Under the pieces are notes generated by a model. That model was not told where the DNA came from and did no database searches. It was given only the letters and a program-made list of their open reading frames with translations. Positions 12,598-17,307 of a stretch of DNA of 17,307 nucleotides are shown here, one piece after another (the stretch's first letter is position 1; each line of letters starts with the position of its first letter). The DNA lies in assembly GCA_937907705.1 (NCBI GenBank), contig CALCVP010000007.1:1-17307 (forward strand). Reading direction: 5' to 3'. The position numbers and the translations under genes were made by a program. The stretch is from an uncultured Prevotella sp. (GTDB lineage Bacteria; Bacteroidota; Bacteroidia; Bacteroidales; Bacteroidaceae).

Positions 12598-14025
12598 ATG
12601 AGTAGAAAGAAGAAGCCGTTACCAATATTAGAAAATGTAACAATAACTGACTATGCCGCAGAAGGAAAGGCTTTGGCAAGGGTAAATGACATGGTTGTGT
12701 TTGTGCCATTTTGCGTGCCGGGCGATGTGGTGGATTTGCAAGTAAGGAAGAAAAAACATAGCTATTGTGAGGCAGAGGTTATAAGGTTTATATCTTATAG
12801 CGACCGTAGAGTGCAGCCTGCATGTAGCCATTTTGGTGTGTGTGGAGGTTGTAAATGGCAGAATATACCTTATGATGAGCAACTTAGAATGAAGCAAAAG
12901 CAGGTGTATGAGCAACTAACGCGTATTGGAAAAATTGAATTGCCAAAGTTTAAACCTATCTTAGGCTCTGTAAAGACTTTTGGTTATAGAAATAAGTTAG
13001 AGTTTGGCGCTTGTAACAAACGTTGGCTGACCAAAGAAGAAATTGCTGCGGGTACGGAATATACTCAAATGAATGCAATAGGCTTTCATATAACAGGTGC
13101 CTTTGACAAAATATTGCCCATAGAGAAATGTTGGCTCATGGATGATTTGCAGAATAAAATAAGAAATGAAATTAGAGATTATGCTTATCAAACAGGTATG
13201 AGTTTTTTTGATCTCAGACAGCAGCATGGATTGCTTAGAGATATCATGGTAAGAAACTCTGATACAGGAGAATGGATGGTTTTGATACAGTTCCATTATG
13301 ATGAGGAAGGAGATGAAGATCGAGCTCAAGGCTTATTACAGCATATAGCAGATACTTTTCCTGAAATAACGGCATTGCTTTATGTGAACAATCAAAAATG
13401 CAACGATACCTTTAACGACTTGAGGTTAGAAGTGTTTAAAGGCAATGATTATATTTATGAAGTGATGGATGGATTGAAATTTAAAGTCGGTCCGAAGAGC
13501 TTTTATCAAACCAATACAGAGCAAGCCTTTCATTTGTATTCTGTTGTAAAAGATTTTGCTCAACTGAAGGGCAATGAACTGGTGTACGATTTATATACAG
13601 GAACAGGCACGATAGCCAATTTTGTATCACGCTATGCAAAGCATGTAGTGGGCATAGAATATGTGCCGGAGGCAATAGAAGATGCAAAAGTAAATTCAAA
13701 AGTGAATGGCATAGGCAATACTACTTTCTATGCTGGTGATATGAAAGATATACTGACAGATGATTTTATTCAAGCTAATGGTCGTCCAGATATAGTCATT
13801 ACAGACCCTCCACGTGCAGGAATGCATCAAGATGTAGTAGACACGATACTTCGTACCAGCCCTAATCGTATTGTATATGTCAGCTGTAATCCAGCCACAC
13901 AAGCTCGTGATTTATCATTGTTGGACGTGGCATATCGGGTAGTGGCAGTTCAACCCGTGGATATGTTTCCTCATACGCCACATGTGGAGAATGTTGTGCT
14001 GCTTGAAAAGAAGAAACAAGATTAA
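12598..14025 (+). CDS. rlmD: 23S rRNA (uracil-5-)-methyltransferase, RlmD/RumA family
   Basis: The enzyme methylates C5 of a specific uridine (U1939 in E. coli 23S rRNA for RlmD) using S-adenosylmethionine. The 475 residues begin with a TRAM RNA-binding domain (about 10-65). The iron-sulfur cluster cysteines follow: Cys76, Cys82 and Cys85 in CSHFGVCGGC, with Cys178 in EKCWL as the fourth. The C-terminal Rossmann methyltransferase domain shows YDLYTGTGTIANF for SAM binding, TDPPRAGM, and the catalytic Cys430 in VSCNPATQARD. This is the full family set. The paralogue RlmC/TrmA choice cannot be made from sequence alone, so the exact target base is inferred; rlmD is used because it is the usual name for the single Bacteroidetes copy. 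The porin gene follows 22 bp later on the same strand, probably in one transcript. Confidence 0.9.
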   Translation: MSRKKKPLPILENVTITDYAAEGKALARVNDMVVFVPFCVPGDVVDLQVRKKKHSYCEAEVIRFISYSDRRVQPACSHFGVCGGCKWQNIPYDEQLRMKQKQVYEQLTRIGKIELPKFKPILGSVKTFGYRNKLEFGACNKRWLTKEEIAAGTEYTQMNAIGFHITGAFDKILPIEKCWLMDDLQNKIRNEIRDYAYQTGMSFFDLRQQHGLLRDIMVRNSDTGEWMVLIQFHYDEEGDEDRAQGLLQHIADTFPEITALLYVNNQKCNDTFNDLRLEVFKGNDYIYEVMDGLKFKVGPKSFYQTNTEQAFHLYSVVKDFAQLKGNELVYDLYTGTGTIANFVSRYAKHVVGIEYVPEAIEDAKVNSKVNGIGNTTFYAGDMKDILTDDFIQANGRPDIVITDPPRAGMHQDVVDTILRTSPNRIVYVSCNPATQARDLSLLDVAYRVVAVQPVDMFPHTPHVENVVLLEKKKQD

Positions 14026-14047
14026 TGTGGTATAGATATATTCAGCA

Positions 14048-15223
14048 ATGAAGAATAAAGTATGGTTGGCACTTTGTGCTACAGTGATAGTGCAAGGTGC
14101 AGTGGCTAATGATCATTTGGAAGTGGAGGATGGCAGTGCTGTACAGACAAATCAGTCAACAGACGTGAATCCTACTCAAATTGTAACCGGCACTCCTATT
14201 GTAAAAGGTATGAAGTTTAGTGGTTATGCAATGTCGCAATACCAGTATAATGGGAATAGTGACAAGAAAGGCAATGAGAGCAACTATTTTAATCTCAGGA
14301 TGGTGAGACTGTCATTAGATGGTCGTATATTGAATGATTTCGCATTTAAGTTGCAAGCACAAATCAATGGCAATACGTCACAGTTAGGAGAAAGTCCACG
14401 GTTAGTGGATGCCTTTGTAGAATGGCAACGATATGACTTTGCAAAGTTGAAGATAGGTCAGTTTAAGCGCGCTTTTACTTTTGAGAATCCTATGAATCCG
14501 ATTGATCAAGGCTTTATGAGCTATGCTCAGAATATTATGAATTTGGCAGGCTTTACAGACAGGACAGGAGAGCACTCTTCTAATGGCCGAGATATAGGTA
14601 TACAGTTGCAAGGAGACGTGTTAAAAAATAAGTTTGGCCGTGCTTTGCTACATTATCAAGTTGGTGTGTATAATGGTCAAGGTATCAATGTAAAAGATGT
14701 AGATAATCAGAAAGATATCATTGGTGGTTTTTGGGTGATGCCTGTTAAAGGTATGCGTTTGGGCGCATTTGGTTGGACTGGTTCGTATGCTCGTAAAGGC
14801 ACAGATGGTATAAAGAGCGTAGCAAAAAGACGCTATGCTGTTAGTGGGGAATATGCTGCAAATGACTGGACTTTTCGCTCTGAGTATATTCATTCTACAG
14901 GCTTAGGTTTTGTTACCACCTATAAGCAAAGTTCTGATCTTAGTAAAGATGAGATAAACACTCAAAAGGGTAATAAGGCAGATGGCTTGTATGCATTGGT
15001 GATAGCACCATTAGCAACTAAAAGACTGTACGTGAAAGCTCGGTATGATATGTATAGACAAAGTGCAGAGTGGGGAACGAGTAAAACATTCTATGAATTG
15101 GGCGTCAATTACCTCTTTTGTAAGAACTTACAACTTAATATGGAGTATGCCTTTGTGAACGATAGATCGGCAACAAAACATAACTATAATATATTGGATG
15201 CCCAATTATCGTTCAGATTTTAG
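14048..15223 (+). CDS. OprP/OprO-type outer-membrane porin
   Basis: This 391-residue protein resembles the phosphate-selective porin O/P family. The signal peptide MKNKVWLALCATVIVQGAVA likely ends at Ala20. A short Thr/Asn-rich linker follows, then a beta-barrel with alternating strands, from KFSGYAMSQYQYN (about residue 56) to the terminal strand LDAQLSFRF, whose final Phe is the usual recognition signal for barrel assembly. The family marks NYFNLRMVRLSLDGRI and KLKIGQFKRAFTFENPMNP are typical of Bacteroidetes members. Solute specificity is not evident: the Pseudomonas proteins bind phosphate, but many Bacteroidetes relatives are uncharacterised. It starts 22 bp after rlmD, so expression probably depends on the 12386 promoter. 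No hairpin terminator was seen directly after the TAG stop. Confidence 0.85.
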   Translation: MKNKVWLALCATVIVQGAVANDHLEVEDGSAVQTNQSTDVNPTQIVTGTPIVKGMKFSGYAMSQYQYNGNSDKKGNESNYFNLRMVRLSLDGRILNDFAFKLQAQINGNTSQLGESPRLVDAFVEWQRYDFAKLKIGQFKRAFTFENPMNPIDQGFMSYAQNIMNLAGFTDRTGEHSSNGRDIGIQLQGDVLKNKFGRALLHYQVGVYNGQGINVKDVDNQKDIIGGFWVMPVKGMRLGAFGWTGSYARKGTDGIKSVAKRRYAVSGEYAANDWTFRSEYIHSTGLGFVTTYKQSSDLSKDEINTQKGNKADGLYALVIAPLATKRLYVKARYDMYRQSAEWGTSKTFYELGVNYLFCKNLQLNMEYAFVNDRSATKHNYNILDAQLSFRF

Positions 15224-15335
15224 ACAACAGCTATCAGCATCAGGCATTCATTAGTGTACCACAGTCTATGATCTGAAAATAAGAAACTAAATTATTTAAA
15301 TGAATAGGAATACCTACTTATTGAAAAAAATATTG

Positions 15336-15343
15336 TAAATTTG
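15336..15343 (+). promoter_or_regulatory. -7 promoter element of the ABC-F gene
   Basis: TAAATTTG fits TAnnTTTG and is followed by C; the -33 region is poor. The leader of about 170 nt contains three very short ORFs: 12 codons from 15354, a 6-codon ORF, and 13 codons from about 15457. The 15224-15335 part holds nothing recognisable. Confidence 0.5.
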
Positions 15344-15518
15344 CATGCTCTTATATGATTTATCATCATAAATATACAACTTTATTTGGTTGAAAAATGT
15401 AAAAACAAATCATCTTGATAAAGAAAATGAAAGGAAGAGCCTTTTAATTTTATATGTATGAAGATGTGGAGCAGAAGCAAGTATACAAAGTATAAATAGT
15501 AATTTACATAAATATTTC

Positions 15519-17132
15519 ATGATAACAGTTAGCAATCTCGCGATTCAATTTGGAAAACGAGTTCTTTACAAAGATGTAAACATTAAATTTACAAATGGCA
15601 ATATCTATGGTGTTATTGGTGCTAATGGCGCTGGTAAATCAACCTTACTTAAAGCTATTAGTGGTGAGTTGGAACCCAATAAAGGTTCTATTGAATTAGG
15701 TCCAGGTGAGCGTCTTTCGGTATTGGATCAAGACCACTTTAAATATGATGAGTACAGTGTCATGGATACTGTACTCATGGGGCACCAGCCGTTATGGAAA
15801 AACATGAAGTAGCTTGAGGCCCTATACATGAAAGAAAACTTCAGCGATGAAGATGGAAATAGAGTAGCCGAATTGGAAGAGAAGTTTGCTGAAATGGATG
15901 GTTGGAATGCTGAAAGCGATGCTGCACAGATGCTTTCAAACTTAGGCATTAAAGAAAACATGCATCAAAAGCAGATGAGCGAACTGTCGAATAATGAGAA
16001 AGTGCGTGTTATGCTGGCCAAAGCTTTATTTGGACATCCTGATAATCTATTACTTGATGAGCCAACTAATGACCTTGATTTGGATACAGTAGAGTGGTTG
16101 GAAGAGTATTTAAGTAATGTGGAACAAACTGTACTTGTAGTAAGTCACGACCGCCATTTCTTGGATGCCGTAAGCACTCAAACTGTAGATATAGACTTTG
16201 GTAAGGTTACTGTATTTGCAGGTAACTATTCTTTTTGGTACGAGAGTTCTCAGTTGGCTTTAAGACAAGCTCAAAACCAGCGTCAGAAAGCAGAAGAAAA
16301 GCGCAAAGAGTTGGAAGAATTTATCCGTCGATTCTCAGCTAATGTGGCTAAAAGCAAGCAGACAACCAGTCGTAAAAAAATGCTTGAAAAGCTGAATGTA
16401 GAAGAAATTCGTCCTTCTTCACGTAAATATCCAGGTATTATATTTCAAATGGATCGTGAGCCAGGCAACCAAATTCTTGAAGTAGAAGGTCTTAAAGCAG
16501 TGGATGTAGATGGAACAGTATTGTTTGACAATGTAAGTTTTAATATTGAAAAAGGCCAGAAAGTAGTGTTCCTTAGCCATAATCCAAAGGCAATGACAGC
16601 ATTGTTTGAAATTATTAATGGAAATAGAAAAGCAGATGCAGGTACCTATAAGTGGGGTGTTACTATTACGACAGCTTATTTACCATTGGACAACACCGAG
16701 TTTTTCAAGAGCGATATGAACCTTGTTGATTGGCTGAGTCAATTTGGAGTAGGAAACGAAGTGCAAATGAAGGGATATTTAGGCCGTATGCTTTTCAGCG
16801 GGGAAGAGGTACTAAAGAAGGTAAATGTACTTAGTGGAGGTGAAAAGATGAGATGTATGATAGCAAGAATGCAGCTTAAAAATGCAAATTGCTTAATACT
16901 TGATACCCCTACCAATCATTTGGACTTGGAAAGCATTCAGGCTTTTAATAACAATCTTGTAAGTTTTAAGGGAAATATTCTGTTTAGTAGTCATGACCAC
17001 GAATTCATACAGACAGTGGCCAATCGTATTATAGAGCTTACTCCTAAGGGAACAATAGATAAGTTGATGCAGTACGATGATTACATCTATGATGAAGCGC
17101 TTAAAGCACAACGTGTCAAGATGTATGAATAA
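15519..17132 (+). pseudogene. YbiT-like ABC-F ATPase interrupted by an in-frame TAG at codon 98
   Basis: Two open segments, 15519-15812 and 15828-17132, lie in the same frame and are separated only by TAG at 15810-15812 and five sense codons. Read through, they form a full-length 537-position ABC-F of the YbiT type; a CAG-to-TAG change explains it. NBD1 has Walker A GANGAGKS (34-41), an altered signature LSNNE (156-160) and Walker B DEPTNDLD (from Asp180). NBD2 has no Walker A (LSHNPKAMT at 352-360), an intact LSGGE (438-442), and DTPTNHLD with Thr463 in place of the catalytic Glu. I recall the unusual NBD2 as common to Bacteroidetes relatives. ABC-F proteins act on ribosomes; this subfamily's task is unclear. 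The stop removes NBD1 Walker A from the larger downstream ORF, which could restart at ATG 15828. It is a recent nonsense pseudogene, a readthrough case, or a sequence error. Confidence 0.85.
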
Positions 17133-17177
17133 GCAGATATGCTAAGTATCTGTCAAATATAGTAAAACATTTTTGCA

Positions 17178-17219
17178 CAGATAGTTCGAGGTAAGGCTAT
17201 ACTTGTCTCGAACTATTTG
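17178..17219. terminator. Stem-loop after the ABC-F gene
   Basis: CAGATAGTTCGAG (17178-17190) pairs with CTCGAACTATTTG (17207-17219), 13 bp with one G-U pair, 46 bp after the stop. It is followed by TATTATATG rather than a clean T run, so it is a moderate terminator candidate. Confidence 0.5.
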
Positions 17220-17253
17220 TATTATATGTATTCTTATATTATTGTAGTAATGA

Positions 17254-17299
17254 CCCGTTGGCGGAATTAATTTAGTGCATACTTAATTCTGCCAATGGG
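17254..17299. repeat. 17-bp imperfect stem-loop at the right edge
   Basis: CCCGTTGGCGGAATTAA (17254-17270) pairs with TTAATTCTGCCAATGGG (17283-17299), two of the pairs being G-U, around a 12-nt loop. It may be a terminator for a convergent gene or a leader element for a gene beyond the window; it cannot be decided here. Confidence 0.45.
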
Positions 17300-17307
17300 C
17301 TTATTGT

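Noticed and set aside
15810..15812. UAG reassigned to an amino acid in this organism
   Set aside because: The porin and other frames here end naturally at TAG with homologous C-termini, so TAG functions as a stop.

Overview
The window looks like chromosome from a Bacteroidales bacterium, most likely Prevotellaceae. The reasons are AT-rich intergenic DNA, repeated Bacteroidetes-type promoter elements (TTTG, about 20 nt, TAnnTTTG), no clear Shine-Dalgarno sites, and gene families typical of that order. These include an OmpH-like lipoprotein, secreted C1 aminopeptidase, OprP-type porin, EttA, and a YbiT-like ABC-F with a degenerate second ATPase half. Most of the window is housekeeping sequence. 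The accessory material is a decayed mobile-element edge at the left, a transposase relic beside the tRNA, and a patchy region around a surface-polysaccharide glycosyltransferase.

Layout. Positions 1-610 hold the end of an integrative element: a truncated tyrosine integrase (minus), short direct repeats upstream of it, a 14-bp stem-loop, and a 17-nt match to a tRNA 3' end that could be an attachment core. A patatin-like lipase (minus) follows. Divergently, a Xaa-Pro aminopeptidase and a secreted bleomycin-hydrolase-like peptidase form a peptide-degradation pair that ends at a strong terminator. Next come tRNA-Arg(ACG) with its own consensus promoter and terminator, then a frameshifted transposase relic. 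On the minus strand, a small membrane protein and an OmpH/Skp-like lipoprotein read toward a bidirectional terminator. On the plus strand lie pepD (aminoacyl-histidine dipeptidase) and ettA (ABC-F translation factor). Each is preceded by a copy of the same structured repeat.

Positions 10055-11330 carry little recognisable coding sequence but many hairpins, repeats and palindromes, and a two-TM ORF apparently broken at a T tract. WecG/TagA glycosyltransferase follows. Its 3' end overlaps a convergent 30-aa hydrophobic ORF that has its own promoter. An rlmD-like rRNA methyltransferase and an OprP-type porin are probably cotranscribed from a good promoter at 12386-12419. The last gene is a YbiT-type ABC-F interrupted by one in-frame TAG.

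No complete undescribed multi-gene system is visible. The observations best worth checking are: (i) the nonsense-split ABC-F, whose only canonical ATP site is severed by the stop; (ii) the repeat family with an apparently covarying hairpin in the presumed leaders of pepD and ettA; (iii) the small ORF antisense to the end of wecG; and (iv) the structured DNA at 10255-10881. All functional calls come from reading motifs by eye; no database search was run.
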